64,000 nucleotides of DNA from Gloeotrichia echinulata CP02 (GCA_038087035.1 CP051187.1:6516001-6580000), one strand, 5' to 3'. Shown: positions 26,015 to 35,240, numbered from the stretch's first letter. The notes: generated by a model from the sequence alone, not told the origin. Numbers and translations are program-made.

Positions 26015-26610
26015 TTTGCATGGGTATTGTCGCTGTGTTCGATAATTTGTAGGGGCGCAAGGCCTTGCGCCCCTACCAGGGTTGGGGGGTGCGGGTACGT
26101 TATTATTAAATTGTCGCTGTGTTCGATAATTTGTAGGGGCGCAAGGCCTTGCGCCCCTACCAGGGTTGGGGGGATGTGGGTACGTTATTATTAAATTGTC
26201 GCTGTGTTCAATAATTTGTAGGGGCGCAAGGCCTTGCGCCCCTACCAGGGTTGGGGGGTGCGGGTACGTTATTATTAAATTGTCGCTGTGTTCGATAATT
26301 TGTAGGGGCGCAAGGCCTTGCGCCCCTACCAGGGTTGGGGGGTGCGGGTACGTTATTATTAAATTGTCGCTGTGTTCGATAATTTGTAGGGGCGCAAGGC
26401 CTTGCGCCCCTACCAGCGTTGGGGGATGTGGGTACGTTATTATTAAATTGTCGCTGTGTTCAATAATTTGTAGGGGCGCAAGGCCTTGCGCCCCTACGAG
26501 GGTTGGGGGGTGCGGGTACGTTATTATTAAATTGTCGCTGTGTTCGATAATTTGTAGGGGCGCAAGGCCTTGCGCCCCTACCAGCGTTGGGGGATGTGGG
26601 TACGTTATCA
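26015..26610. repeat. REP array 2: seven 84- to 85-bp units
   Basis: Palindromes start (T of TGTAGGGG) at 26048, 26132, 26217, 26301, 26385, 26469 and 26553. The spacer (GGGTACGTTATTATTAAATT) differs from that of array 1, but the bases directly before the palindrome (GTGTTCGATAATTTG) are shared, so the mobile unit is the palindrome plus this left arm. The array stops 6 bp before the mutS stop codon. Open frames on both strands are by-products. Confidence 0.93.
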
Positions 26611-26615
26611 TGAAC

Positions 26616-29207
26616 CTAAAGACCTTCACGCAGTCCCATTGCAATTTTACTATGCTTCTCAATTTGCCCCATGACCTGTTTTGCCCGTTGAATCACCACC
26701 GCAGGTAAACCAGCCAACCTTCCCGCTTCAATACCATAGGATTTATCTGCGCCCCCCGGTTGGACTTGGTGCAAAAAGATAATTTGCTCAGGTAATTCCT
26801 TCACCGTCACCTGATAATTAGCGACATTGGGTAAAATACTTGCTAATTCATTTAATTCATGGTAGTGTGTAGCGAAAATGGTCCGCGAGCGAATATCCGA
26901 GGCTAAATATTCAGCCACCGCCCAAGCTATGGAAAGACCGTCAAAAGTCGCCGTTCCCCGACCAATTTCATCTAACAACACCAAAGACCGCGAAGTTGCA
27001 TGGTTGAGAATATTCGCCGTTTCATTCATCTCGACCATAAATGTAGATTGACCCGTAGCTAGATCATCCACCGCACCCACCCGCGTAAAAATGCGATCGC
27101 ACACGCCCAACTTGGCAAACTTCGCCGGCACAAAACTACCAATTTGCGCCATTAACTGAATCAACCCCACCTGTCGCAAATAACAACTTTTACCACTCGC
27201 ATTTGGCCCTGTGAGGATGATTAAATCTGGGCTGTCATTAGTCATTTGTCCTTGCTCTGTGACGAATGACTCTTGACCCAACCGCGTCGAATTCGGGACA
27301 AAAAACCCGGAAGGTAAGGACTGTTCCACCACCGGATGGCGCCCATCGACAATTCCAATTTCCCGTCCCGCGACCATTTCTGGACGACAGTAACCTTGAT
27401 GTACCGCCAATTGGGCTAACCCACACAACACATCTGCTGCTGCGACAGCGCGGGAAAGATTGCGGATGATTTCCGCTTGTTCGCCTACTTCTGACCGCAA
27501 GGCGACAAAAATCTCATATTCCAACTGATTTAAATCATCCCGCGCTGTGAGAATCCGCGCTTCTCGTTCTTTCAACTCTGGGGTAATATAACGTTCTTCA
27601 TTCGTCAGGGTTTGTTTGCGGATGTAATTAGTAGGAACTTGGTCAGCTTTGGCGCGAGAAATGCTAATATAGTAACCAAAGGTTTTATTAAATCCCACCT
27701 TCAATGTGGGAATTCCCGTCCTTGCCCTTTCATCAACTTCTAAATTGGCAATCCACTGTTGGTCCGATTCTACCGTGGCTTTGCGCGCATCCAACTGGGG
27801 ATTTATCCCAGCGCGAATCAAACCCCCTTCCTTAATATGTATGGGTGGCGACTCGACTATGTGAGCGTGTAATTTTTGCGCCAATTCTTCCAAGACAGGG
27901 GGCACCTTCTGCAACGCTTTTAAGAAAGGGGAACGCGCATCAACCACTAAGTCAGATAATTGTGGTAGGCGTGATAGAGAATCTGCCAAAGCGACTAAAT
28001 CTTTAGCATTGGCTGTACCAGAACCTGCCCTGCCTGTCAACCGTTCTAAATCATAGATTTGGCGTAACAATTGCCGCAAATCTTGACACAGGGAGGTATT
28101 TTCGATCAATTCGGCGATGGTATCTTGGCGGGAGCGAATACCTTTAATATCGATTAATGGTTGCAATAACCACCGCCGTAACGCCCGTCCTCCCATTGCA
28201 GTACTAGTTCTATCTAACGCCCACAGCAGGGAACCGTGAAAGGTGCCATCCCTTACAGTTTGGGTAATTTCGAGGTTACGCCGGGTTTGGTGGTCAACAA
28301 TTAGGTAGTCGGTGACGGTATATGTGCGTAAGGTCTGCAGGTAGACTGGGTTTTCCTTTTGTGTATCTTCCAGATATTCCAGCAAACCGCCAGCAGCGCG
28401 GACAGCGAGGGGGAGATGATCACAACCGAGACCTTCGAGCGATCGCACCTTAAATTTCTGCAATAATCTGGGTCTAGCTTCGTTTTGGGAGAAGGGGAGT
28501 TGCGATCGCAGGCTATAACAAAACGACGGCGGTAAACATTGGGGCAGCGACGGCGAAGTTTCCCCCGGACGTAGTAAACTACCCAAATCGGGAGCATTCG
28601 TGGGAAACAGCACCTCGGAAGGCTGCAAACGCATTAATTCCTGACTCAGGTGTTCTAAGTTACTACCTTGAGTCGTGAGGAATTCCCCTGTGGAAATATC
28701 TGCATAGGCTAGACCCCAATGATGAACCGCAATTACCACAGCAGCTAAGTAATTGTTGCGACTAGATTTCAGCATTCCTTCTTCCAGCAAAGTTCCTGGA
28801 GTGAGGATGCGGGTTACTTCCCGTTTAACCAAACCCACAGATTCGGAAGAATCTTCCACCTGGTCGCAGATGACCACTGCGTAGCCTTTTTCCACCAGTT
28901 GGGTAGTGTAGCGTTCCCAAGCGTGGTGGGGGACACCAGTCATCGCTACCCGACCAACTTCACCCCCGTGTTTACTAGTGAGGACGAGTTCCAATTCCCG
29001 CGATACAGTTACCGCATCTTGGAAAAAAGTTTCAAAGAAATCCCCGACTCGATACAGTAGTAGAGCATGGGGATATTTATCCTTCACTTCCACATAATGC
29101 TGGTACATTTTACTCAGCTTGCTGCGGTCTACCAACCGCGTATCAGCGTGAGGTGTAGAAGGGTTATTGGGTTCCGTTGGCACAGAAGCGGAGTGAGAAG
29201 CGGTCAT
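26616..29207 (-). CDS. mutS: DNA mismatch repair protein MutS
   Basis: 863 residues. Domain I has the mismatch-reading Phe-X-Glu motif in 'LLYRVGDFFETFFQDA'. The connector, lever and clamp regions follow in normal order, and the ATPase has Walker A 'GPNASGKSCYLRQVG', Walker B 'VLLDEIGRGTATFDG' and the composite-site 'ATHYHEL'. It finds base mismatches in a dimer and recruits MutL. Length is normal for the family. The C-terminus runs almost into REP array 2; its last residues (KIAMGLREGL) are encoded next to the array, so an expanding array could erode this end. Start context: ATG at 29207. Confidence 0.97.
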   Translation of the reverse strand: MTASHSASVPTEPNNPSTPHADTRLVDRSKLSKMYQHYVEVKDKYPHALLLYRVGDFFETFFQDAVTVSRELELVLTSKHGGEVGRVAMTGVPHHAWERYTTQLVEKGYAVVICDQVEDSSESVGLVKREVTRILTPGTLLEEGMLKSSRNNYLAAVVIAVHHWGLAYADISTGEFLTTQGSNLEHLSQELMRLQPSEVLFPTNAPDLGSLLRPGETSPSLPQCLPPSFCYSLRSQLPFSQNEARPRLLQKFKVRSLEGLGCDHLPLAVRAAGGLLEYLEDTQKENPVYLQTLRTYTVTDYLIVDHQTRRNLEITQTVRDGTFHGSLLWALDRTSTAMGGRALRRWLLQPLIDIKGIRSRQDTIAELIENTSLCQDLRQLLRQIYDLERLTGRAGSGTANAKDLVALADSLSRLPQLSDLVVDARSPFLKALQKVPPVLEELAQKLHAHIVESPPIHIKEGGLIRAGINPQLDARKATVESDQQWIANLEVDERARTGIPTLKVGFNKTFGYYISISRAKADQVPTNYIRKQTLTNEERYITPELKEREARILTARDDLNQLEYEIFVALRSEVGEQAEIIRNLSRAVAAADVLCGLAQLAVHQGYCRPEMVAGREIGIVDGRHPVVEQSLPSGFFVPNSTRLGQESFVTEQGQMTNDSPDLIILTGPNASGKSCYLRQVGLIQLMAQIGSFVPAKFAKLGVCDRIFTRVGAVDDLATGQSTFMVEMNETANILNHATSRSLVLLDEIGRGTATFDGLSIAWAVAEYLASDIRSRTIFATHYHELNELASILPNVANYQVTVKELPEQIIFLHQVQPGGADKSYGIEAGRLAGLPAVVIQRAKQVMGQIEKHSKIAMGLREGL

Positions 29208-29307
29208 AGATGCTTAAGATGGACGCACGCAATAGCCACAATATCTGATTATAACTTGATGTGGGGTAGTCGGTGGGCGATCGCGCTAATTTTTTTCATC
29301 ATTTCCA

Positions 29308-29934
29308 TCATTTCCTGGGACTGCTACGGCGCGTAGGTGGTTGTGGTGGGGGTGGTTCCTGAGATTTGAGCTTGTCATCATCGGTGAGAAACTCTACATG
29401 GTAGCCTTTTTGGTGATAGTGTCCACCTAATATTACAATACTGGCATCACCCATAGAAGTTTTTTCTACAGCTTGGTTGGGGAATTGAGCAGCTAAATTT
29501 TTTAATTTTTCCTCCTCCCAAAGCACAATTTGCTCACGGAATTTAGCCCAAGGTGATGTTTCATCTGCTGCATAAGTTATAATTTTAGCAAATTCTTGAG
29601 CTGTTATAGCACTTCCTATTCAGATGAGGTACAAAATTGTATCACGCGATGTAGGGGCACGGCAGTGCCGTGCCCTTACCGATGTACCTCACTAGGGCGA
29701 GAAACGCTATATACGTTTGTTGTCTGAATTTGTAGTTTTAGCCTGTGCAATGTGATTACCTGTTTCGATCACAGTAGCTAAAGGAAGTACCAATGTTGTT
29801 CCTTGACCAACTTCCAACTCAATTTTCTGATTTACACGTTCAAAATCCCACTTATTATTACCAGCAGTTTCCTTACCTGGAACTTTTAACCAAACGCATA
29901 GCAGCGATGTATCGATGAGTAGCACTTTTCTCAT
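29308..29934 (-). pseudogene. PIN-domain ribonuclease-like gene interrupted by a 103-bp MITE
   Basis: The N-terminal part (29711-29934) reads 'MRKVLLIDTSLLCVWLKVPG', with the first PIN aspartate, up to 'NSDNKR'. The frame then enters the MITE and stops. Beyond the MITE (from about 29604 downward) the frame resumes as 'ITAQEFAKIITYAADETSPWAKF' and runs through 'SMGDASIVILGG' (a later acidic PIN residue) to 29308. Removing 29607-29709 plus one TA target copy joins the two halves in one frame of about 174 residues. PIN proteins cut RNA. The gene follows an AAA-type ATPase (stop 53 bp upstream) on the same strand and was probably its partner. Confidence 0.8.
29607..29709. mobile_element. 103-bp MITE, copy 2, inside the PIN gene
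   Basis: Ends TAGCACTTCC and GAAACGCTA, flanked by TA on both sides (29605-29606 and 29710-29711), same length as copy 1 at 4302-4404 in reverse orientation. Core palindrome half-site GGGCACGGCA with one variant base. Confidence 0.85.
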
Positions 29935-29987
29935 ATTAGTAGTGGCTTCAAGATTATTTGTAGGGGTTTATCAGTGCTAAAACCTGA

Positions 29988-31211
29988 CTATTCACCACGA
30001 GAAAGGCTTCTTTCAATTGCACCCTTTGTTGTCATATCCCCCAAAGAATATGATGCAAATAGTTTAGAAAAGTTATCAATATCTTCTAATAAAGTCAGCT
30101 TACTTTCTCCCGTTTCTGAATCGCGGTGGGCGACAACTACAAATGGGACTATCTCAGGACCTAAAGCATCAAGTAAAGCTGGGTTGTGGGTGGTAAGTAA
30201 AATATCAATTTTCCTTTTAGTACCAATTTCGCGTAAGATTCTCACAAGTAATTGTGCGCGGGAAGGATGTAGACCATTGTCTATTTCTTCAATAACAATT
30301 TGACTACCTTCTGGGCGCGTGAGTAATGCTGTGATAATTGCTAGAAATCTGAGGGTGCCATCTGACATACTTCTAGCATCAATTTCTGTGATTTGCCCAG
30401 GTTTCCATTCTTCTTCACAGTAAAGCATAGCATCAGTGCCCCATCTCCCTACTTTTTCTGCCCATACTTTTTGGATATCGCCTTCTGGTAACTCTTTCAG
30501 GTATGCGGATAGTGTTGATTCGATTTCAGTTTTTTTGTCATCGGGTAATGCTGCTAAAACACCTGCGATATTTGAGGCGTCGCTTTCTAGAGTGTCAGAG
30601 AGTCGTGAATATTCGCGCATTTTAGAAGGAATGGGATCGAGAACTAAAATATTTTCTAAAGTCGCCGCAATTGAATCAATATATTTAGTTCTATAAAGTC
30701 TTGTCAATATTATAAGATCTTTATCATTCGATTGGTTCCAGGTTGGTTCTTTATCATTAATGGCGGTAATCAGACCTTCAACCAACCCACTTCTGTTATG
30801 ATTATGATAATTATTAATAGACAATTTATCGAGAATTGGAACTGCTAAAAATAACTTGTCAACTGTTATATATTCCTCTAAAACTCGAATAAAAGGTAAG
30901 GTTTGTATTTTAGCAACATACAAATACTCTCTTTTCTCATCTTCACTTGCAAATAGTACCTTTAATGTAAACTGAGTTTCAGGCTTAAGCGCAGCCCAAT
31001 CAACACCACCGCGAATAGAAGGAAGGATTTTATCGCCTGCTAAAGCTGCGTCAATATTCGCGCCTTGTGCAATTCTTTTGAGAAATTCTAAAGCTTCAAC
31101 CACATTAGACTTACCACTTGCATTAGTCCCAATTAAAACAGTCAAAGGGTCAAGTGGAAGTTCTGCATAACGGAAACTTTTCCAATTTTCGAGGATGAGT
31201 TGCTTCAGCAT
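29988..31211 (-). CDS. AAA/ABC-type ATPase, OLD/RecF-like (defence-type module 2)
   Basis: 407 residues from the ATG at 31211, chosen because TTTTTGGAG lies seven bases upstream; a TTG four codons earlier is less likely. Walker A is 'IGTNASGKSNVVEAL', the ABC signature-like 'MSDGTLRFLA', Walker B 'IVIEEIDNGLHPS', and the switch His 'LLTTHNPALLDAL'. This is the AAA_21/SMC-like ATPase type that is paired with nucleases in anti-phage systems such as OLD, PARIS and Septu. Downstream is a PIN gene now broken by a MITE. Upstream, 67 bp away, is the DUF4276 gene of a second ATPase module. Role in defence is inference. Confidence 0.85.
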   Translation of the reverse strand: MLKQLILENWKSFRYAELPLDPLTVLIGTNASGKSNVVEALEFLKRIAQGANIDAALAGDKILPSIRGGVDWAALKPETQFTLKVLFASEDEKREYLYVAKIQTLPFIRVLEEYITVDKLFLAVPILDKLSINNYHNHNRSGLVEGLITAINDKEPTWNQSNDKDLIILTRLYRTKYIDSIAATLENILVLDPIPSKMREYSRLSDTLESDASNIAGVLAALPDDKKTEIESTLSAYLKELPEGDIQKVWAEKVGRWGTDAMLYCEEEWKPGQITEIDARSMSDGTLRFLAIITALLTRPEGSQIVIEEIDNGLHPSRAQLLVRILREIGTKRKIDILLTTHNPALLDALGPEIVPFVVVAHRDSETGESKLTLLEDIDNFSKLFASYSLGDMTTKGAIERSLSRGE

Positions 31212-31278
31212 GACCCACTCCAAAAAGATTTTAGTTATTTAATAATTGTATCTTGCGGTGGCGACTAAAAGTCGGGTT

Positions 31279-31962
31279 TCATCTTGCACAAGAAGGAAGT
31301 CTGACGCGGACCAATGATTTACTCGTCGGTGAGGTTGTTGGTTGAGACAGCCATTTTTTTTCTAGTGTAGTGAAGAGGCGATCGCAGTATGGTGAAGCCT
31401 TGCGAACCTCAGCCACGTCTAACAACTCTAACAGCTTTGAGGCGTGTTTTATTTTTTGATACTCACCCTTGATAGTGTTACGAGTCGCAGTTTTCAGACT
31501 TGGCTCCAAACTATCTTTATCAATCATCTCGACATGAGAATTTTTGGGAATAGCATTTTCTTTAAATCCCTGTCCATAAAATTTTTTGAGCGTTTCAATG
31601 TCAGCTATAAACCAAGCTTCCATTGCTTGTACCATTAAATGGCAATGACTATCATCCACTCCTGATGGTATATCCCAGTTATCCCTAGACTTCAAATGTC
31701 CCCAAGGTGATTGTACTTTCACAGGTGCTTCTGCATCAACAAGCAATACATTAAAAGCATCGGGATGAGATATTAAAGCATTTTTGAAATCACGTAAAGC
31801 GTTATTACGGGTACCACAGATAATAATTTGCCATTTAATTTTCTGACTACATGCTATTTTAACCAGAGGATTGAAAAATTTACTAAACCCTTTGCGGATA
31901 AAACCTTTCTGGTCTTTTTTATCACCACCGCCTTCTATATAGATGCGAATTTCCTTTACCAT
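31279..31962 (-). CDS. DUF4276 family protein (TOPRIM-type nuclease-like)
   Basis: 227 residues. The start 'IRIYIEGGGDKKD' supplies the TOPRIM glutamate, and 'FNVLLVDAEAPVK' supplies the DxE pair; 'CHLMVQAMEAWFIAD' is a family block. TOPRIM folds occur in nucleases, topoisomerases and OLD proteins. The ATG at 31962 overlaps the stop of the upstream ATPase by 7 bases (ATGGTAA), so the two are translated in a coupled way. The pair resembles split OLD systems such as PARIS (ATPase AriA, TOPRIM nuclease AriB), but the families are not the same. The C-terminal 20 residues are low complexity and may be extended. Confidence 0.8.
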   Translation of the reverse strand: MVKEIRIYIEGGGDKKDQKGFIRKGFSKFFNPLVKIACSQKIKWQIIICGTRNNALRDFKNALISHPDAFNVLLVDAEAPVKVQSPWGHLKSRDNWDIPSGVDDSHCHLMVQAMEAWFIADIETLKKFYGQGFKENAIPKNSHVEMIDKDSLEPSLKTATRNTIKGEYQKIKHASKLLELLDVAEVRKASPYCDRLFTTLEKKWLSQPTTSPTSKSLVRVRLPSCAR

Positions 31963-33155
31963 CGATTCCCCCCAATTTCACCCATTCGCCATAATTCACC
32001 AAGAGTGTAGTTTTCCAGCCATTTTTTAAGTCTCTGGGAATCAAGACGGCGCAGGTGAGAACCTGTATCATCGCGTTCACAAACTATGACTGATTCAGGA
32101 TATTCACTCAAAGCAGAAACCAAAGTATCAGAGTGAGTTGTCAGAATTAATTGGGTTTTCTGAGATGCTTCAATTAGCATTTCTGCTATCGTTGGTAAAA
32201 TATCTGGATGTAGCCCTATTTCTGGTTCTTCAATACATATAAGTGGCGGTGGAGTTGGGTCAAGAAGCAAAGCCATTAAAAATAAATAACGCAATGTCCC
32301 ATCGGATAAACGATTTGCGGGAATTGGTTGAATCAGACCCTCTTCACGAATAAATATCTGTACTGTACCGCCATATACTCTTACACTCAGTTCTGACGCA
32401 GCATCATAAAACTTGTTCAGCTTATCCAGAATTTTCCTAGTACCTATTTGATGTTGTAAATTGTTCAAAACTAGACCTAGATTACTCCCGTCTTCTAGTA
32501 GAGGATGTTCTGGTAAGTCGGTTTTTTGAGCATTTCTTTGTTCGGAATATCGCCCCATTTGCCAGTTACGATATAATCCGATATTAGAAAATTCTGTGCT
32601 GAGATAAGATAGTTCTGGATACAAATCTGGGTCTTTTATTTGAGATAGAACAGATTGATCGGGAATCAAATCTTCCCGGCGAAGAGAACGTCTAATCGAT
32701 TCCCCATCATTATCTATTTTGTTGATATTTAAAACCGGACGACCCCGTTGATAACGATAGTAAAAATAGACATCTTCTTCCCCTGGATATCGTTGTTCAT
32801 TTTCTACAGATTCATCCACCAACTCTAATCTTTGACCAGTTGATGTCAAGCTAACCTGATAACGTAAATTTTGGTTTCTTTGTGGGTAATCTAACGTAAC
32901 TTCTATTTTAGCTACTGGATTTTCTTGTGAACCTTTCCAGAGAAACTCTTTAACCCCTCCCCCTTGACGAAATGGGGCTGGTAAATCTGTAGGTGTCGCC
33001 CGTAAAATTCCCAGCGCTTCTATTAAATTTGACTTACCAGACGCATTCGGACCAATTAGCACATTTAGTGGTTGCAATTCAATTTCTTCGCCCTCACTTC
33101 CATAGGAAAGGAAGTTTTGTAACCTAATTTTCTGAATGAATCTTTTTCCTGCCAT
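31956..33155 (-). CDS. AAA/ABC-type ATPase, OLD/RecF-like (defence-type module 1)
   Basis: 399 residues. Walker A 'IGPNASGKSNLIEAL' near residue 35, signature 'RLSDGTLRYLFLMA', Walker B 'LICIEEPEIGLHPDI', and 'ILTTHSDTLVSAL'. The middle region (about 80-250) is the variable coiled or beta insert of this class. It belongs to the same broad family as the ATPase at 29988-31211 but is not a recent duplicate, as the sequences differ throughout outside the ATPase motifs. Its stop overlaps the start of the DUF4276 gene by 7 bases. The upstream AI-2E-type permease ends only 15 bp before this start, so they may share a transcript. Confidence 0.88.
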   Translation of the reverse strand: MAGKRFIQKIRLQNFLSYGSEGEEIELQPLNVLIGPNASGKSNLIEALGILRATPTDLPAPFRQGGGVKEFLWKGSQENPVAKIEVTLDYPQRNQNLRYQVSLTSTGQRLELVDESVENEQRYPGEEDVYFYYRYQRGRPVLNINKIDNDGESIRRSLRREDLIPDQSVLSQIKDPDLYPELSYLSTEFSNIGLYRNWQMGRYSEQRNAQKTDLPEHPLLEDGSNLGLVLNNLQHQIGTRKILDKLNKFYDAASELSVRVYGGTVQIFIREEGLIQPIPANRLSDGTLRYLFLMALLLDPTPPPLICIEEPEIGLHPDILPTIAEMLIEASQKTQLILTTHSDTLVSALSEYPESVIVCERDDTGSHLRRLDSQRLKKWLENYTLGELWRMGEIGGNRW

Positions 33156-33170
33156 TTTGGGGTTTGAATA

Positions 33171-34274
33171 TTAACTGTAAGATCCTGTGGTTTCACTCAC
33201 CACATTTGCAGTCTCTGTCTCAATTTCAACTATTTGATTAAACTCCCCTGCTCGCCAACTATCTGCGATATCCTTAATAAAACTGGCAATGGGTATAGCA
33301 ATTAATAAACCTAAAACGCCTCCTAATTTTGCTCCTATCAGTAAGGAAATTACCACCCAAACGGGATTTAACCCAGTCAAATTACCCAAAATACGCGGTG
33401 CAACAAAATTAGAATTTATTTGGTCAATTGCTACAGATATACCTGCGACTTCCACGCCTAACCAAAAGTTTTGCAACGCCACTAAAAAACTGACTATCCC
33501 AATACCTATACCAGTCCCAAAGGGAAAGAGTGAGAAAAAGCCAATCCCGATGCCAAAAAGTAGTGATAAGGGAACTTGCAGAGCTAAAAATGCTAAAATT
33601 ATCGTTACTCCCAACACCGCACCTAATGTTGCTTGACCGATGAAATAATTATGGAAATCCTCTCGCAGTAATTGTCGGACTTTTGGACCGATATGAGGAG
33701 GAAGCCACTGAAAAACTCCGTCCCAGAGACTTTCACCATTCATTACCATATATACAGTCAGCACCACCGCCAGCAGGAAGTTGAGAACAATGCCAATGGT
33801 ATCGACAGCGAATGTGAGAATTTTGCCAGTAAATGATTGAATTTGACTGGATAATCGGTCTAAAATTTGTGTGACTAAGCCACTTACATTAATGGGAAGT
33901 TCTTGTTGTTTTAAAGCCCAATCTTGGAAGGCTTGCAGCTGTTGAGTACCAGAATCAATCCAACTCGGTAAAATATTAGCCAATTCGTTGAGCTGTTCGA
34001 TAATCAGTGGTATGAGGATGATGCCTAAAGCTACTAAAATTACTACAGCCAATAATAAAACTCCCCCAATAGCGAGGTTACGTTGCACCCCGCGTTGCTT
34101 GAGAAATTGTATTGGATAATTTAACACAAAAGCTAGGATCACAGCGGCAGCAAAAATACTTATCAACGGTTGAAAATACTGCACAAGCTGGAGTAATAGC
34201 CAACCATTGAGAATGGCGACAGGAAACGCCAATCCGATACTTAACCATCGCGGTAGTTTGTTTGCTGTTTGCAT
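33171..34274 (-). CDS. AI-2E family (PerM/YdbI-like) transporter
   Basis: 367 residues from the ATG at 34274 (a GTG five codons earlier is also open). About eight membrane helices, two near the N-terminus, a hydrophilic loop (about 110-150, 'LANILPSWIDSGTQQLQAF'), then the conserved C-terminal block with 'FFSLFPFGTGIGIG' and 'NPVWVVISLLIGAKLGG'. Family members export autoinducer-2 or act as Na+/H+ antiporters; the substrate here is not determined. The closeness to the ATPase gene is probably fortuitous, since this family is usually a stand-alone housekeeping gene. Confidence 0.85.
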   Translation of the reverse strand: MQTANKLPRWLSIGLAFPVAILNGWLLLQLVQYFQPLISIFAAAVILAFVLNYPIQFLKQRGVQRNLAIGGVLLLAVVILVALGIILIPLIIEQLNELANILPSWIDSGTQQLQAFQDWALKQQELPINVSGLVTQILDRLSSQIQSFTGKILTFAVDTIGIVLNFLLAVVLTVYMVMNGESLWDGVFQWLPPHIGPKVRQLLREDFHNYFIGQATLGAVLGVTIILAFLALQVPLSLLFGIGIGFFSLFPFGTGIGIGIVSFLVALQNFWLGVEVAGISVAIDQINSNFVAPRILGNLTGLNPVWVVISLLIGAKLGGVLGLLIAIPIASFIKDIADSWRAGEFNQIVEIETETANVVSETTGSYS

Positions 34275-34346
34275 GAGTGGTGACTTCACAACATCTCTAA
34301 CTTTATTGTGGCGTCTGAGGACTGGGTATTGGGGACTGGGGACTGG

Positions 34347-34784
34347 TTAATATTTCGGGTATTTCTCAATGAAATCTAGCATAATTCGCTGATGCATCAG
34401 ACCAAAAGGCCGCACTTCCCCGGCGTTTTGCGAATAACAGCTACCCTGACGAATATCTTGGGCTGTTAATAAACCCATATCCCAGCCTTCAGTCAGCACC
34501 AGTTGATTTAATTCCACCAATAGTGGTGCATGGAAGACATGACGCACAGCTTTTTCATCGGCATAACAACCAAAAAAAGAAAAATGTGGTAGAATATAGC
34601 CGATTTCTTCTAAGATTTCCCGCTGCACGGCCATCTCTGGCGTTTCACCCTGTTCAAGATGTCCGCCAAATAGCGCCCAGCAACCAGGGGAGGGAATTGT
34701 GGGGATATTGTCTCGTAGTTGCATGAGAAACTGATCATTCTGGTAGAGAATAGCGATCGCTACATGCACCTCTTGATTGTTCAT
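34347..34784 (-). CDS. NUDIX hydrolase
   Basis: 145 residues. The Nudix box GX5EX7REUXEEXGU is complete in 'GHLEQGETPEMAVQREILEE' followed by 'IGY'. Such enzymes hydrolyse nucleoside diphosphate derivatives with Mg2+. The sequence outside the box ('ALFGGHLE', 'FGLMHQRIMLDF') fits a general ADP-ribose or NTP-type member; the substrate cannot be given. Single gene between the AI-2E permease and a small lipoprotein, all on the minus strand. Confidence 0.92.
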   Translation of the reverse strand: MNNQEVHVAIAILYQNDQFLMQLRDNIPTIPSPGCWALFGGHLEQGETPEMAVQREILEEIGYILPHFSFFGCYADEKAVRHVFHAPLLVELNQLVLTEGWDMGLLTAQDIRQGSCYSQNAGEVRPFGLMHQRIMLDFIEKYPKY

Positions 34785-34830
34785 AAATTAATTTTTGATC
34801 ATTTTTGACTAGTTGACGTTATAATTATGA

Positions 34831-35223
34831 CTATTCTTCTACATAAACTTCTCCAAATTCCTTACCAGCTAAGGGAATACTTTGGTAGCGGACTTTCCCC
34901 TTAATCACAATTTGTTTTCCCTCTCCCACATTATTTTGATTGGTGACTACCCAGATTTTGCCAGTTGAGTCATTGATTTGATACGCCCATTTTTTGATCA
35001 AGGGAACTTGCTTTTCCACCTTACCTTGGATGTAAACTGTATCTTGATTGTCTGGTTTTGGTTTAATTTCGCCAATTGGGGTGACATTGCTGCCAAATCT
35101 GAAGTTATCGCCATTAACGCCAAGGGGTTTTAATGCACCACAACCACAAAGTGTCCATACCAGCACAAAGGTAAATCCGAGACGATAGGGCATGAGAAAA
35201 TAAAAAAGTTTCGTTTTTTCCAT
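34831..35223 (-). CDS. Putative OB-fold lipoprotein, hypothetical
   Basis: 130 residues. Lipoprotein signal: hydrophobic stretch ending in lipobox 'LCGC' with the Cys near residue 28. The mature part reads like a small OB-fold ('TVYIQGKVEKQVPLIKKWAY', 'GKIWVVTNQ', 'IVIKGKVRYQS'), similar to the stress OB-fold lipoproteins of cyanobacteria. An internal ATG at codon 11 is an alternative start. Function unknown. It diverges from folD (start 35405) across a repeat-containing gap. Confidence 0.7.
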   Translation of the reverse strand: MEKTKLFYFLMPYRLGFTFVLVWTLCGCGALKPLGVNGDNFRFGSNVTPIGEIKPKPDNQDTVYIQGKVEKQVPLIKKWAYQINDSTGKIWVVTNQNNVGEGKQIVIKGKVRYQSIPLAGKEFGEVYVEE

Positions 35224-35240
35224 TAGTACTTGACTTGTTT

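Noticed and set aside
26616..26640. Truncation of MutS by REP array 2
   Set aside because: MutS reaches a normal length of 863 residues and its end precedes the array, so it is not truncated.
24383..26708. Repetitive proteins of up to 223 residues (GRGARPCAPT, VGAQGLAPLQ types) across the REP arrays
   Set aside because: They are translations of the palindrome arrays and appear on both strands. No start signals.
31956..33155. Naming the ATPase/DUF4276 pair as PARIS
   Set aside because: The layout is similar, but AriB is of the DUF4435 type, while this partner is DUF4276; only the analogy is kept.
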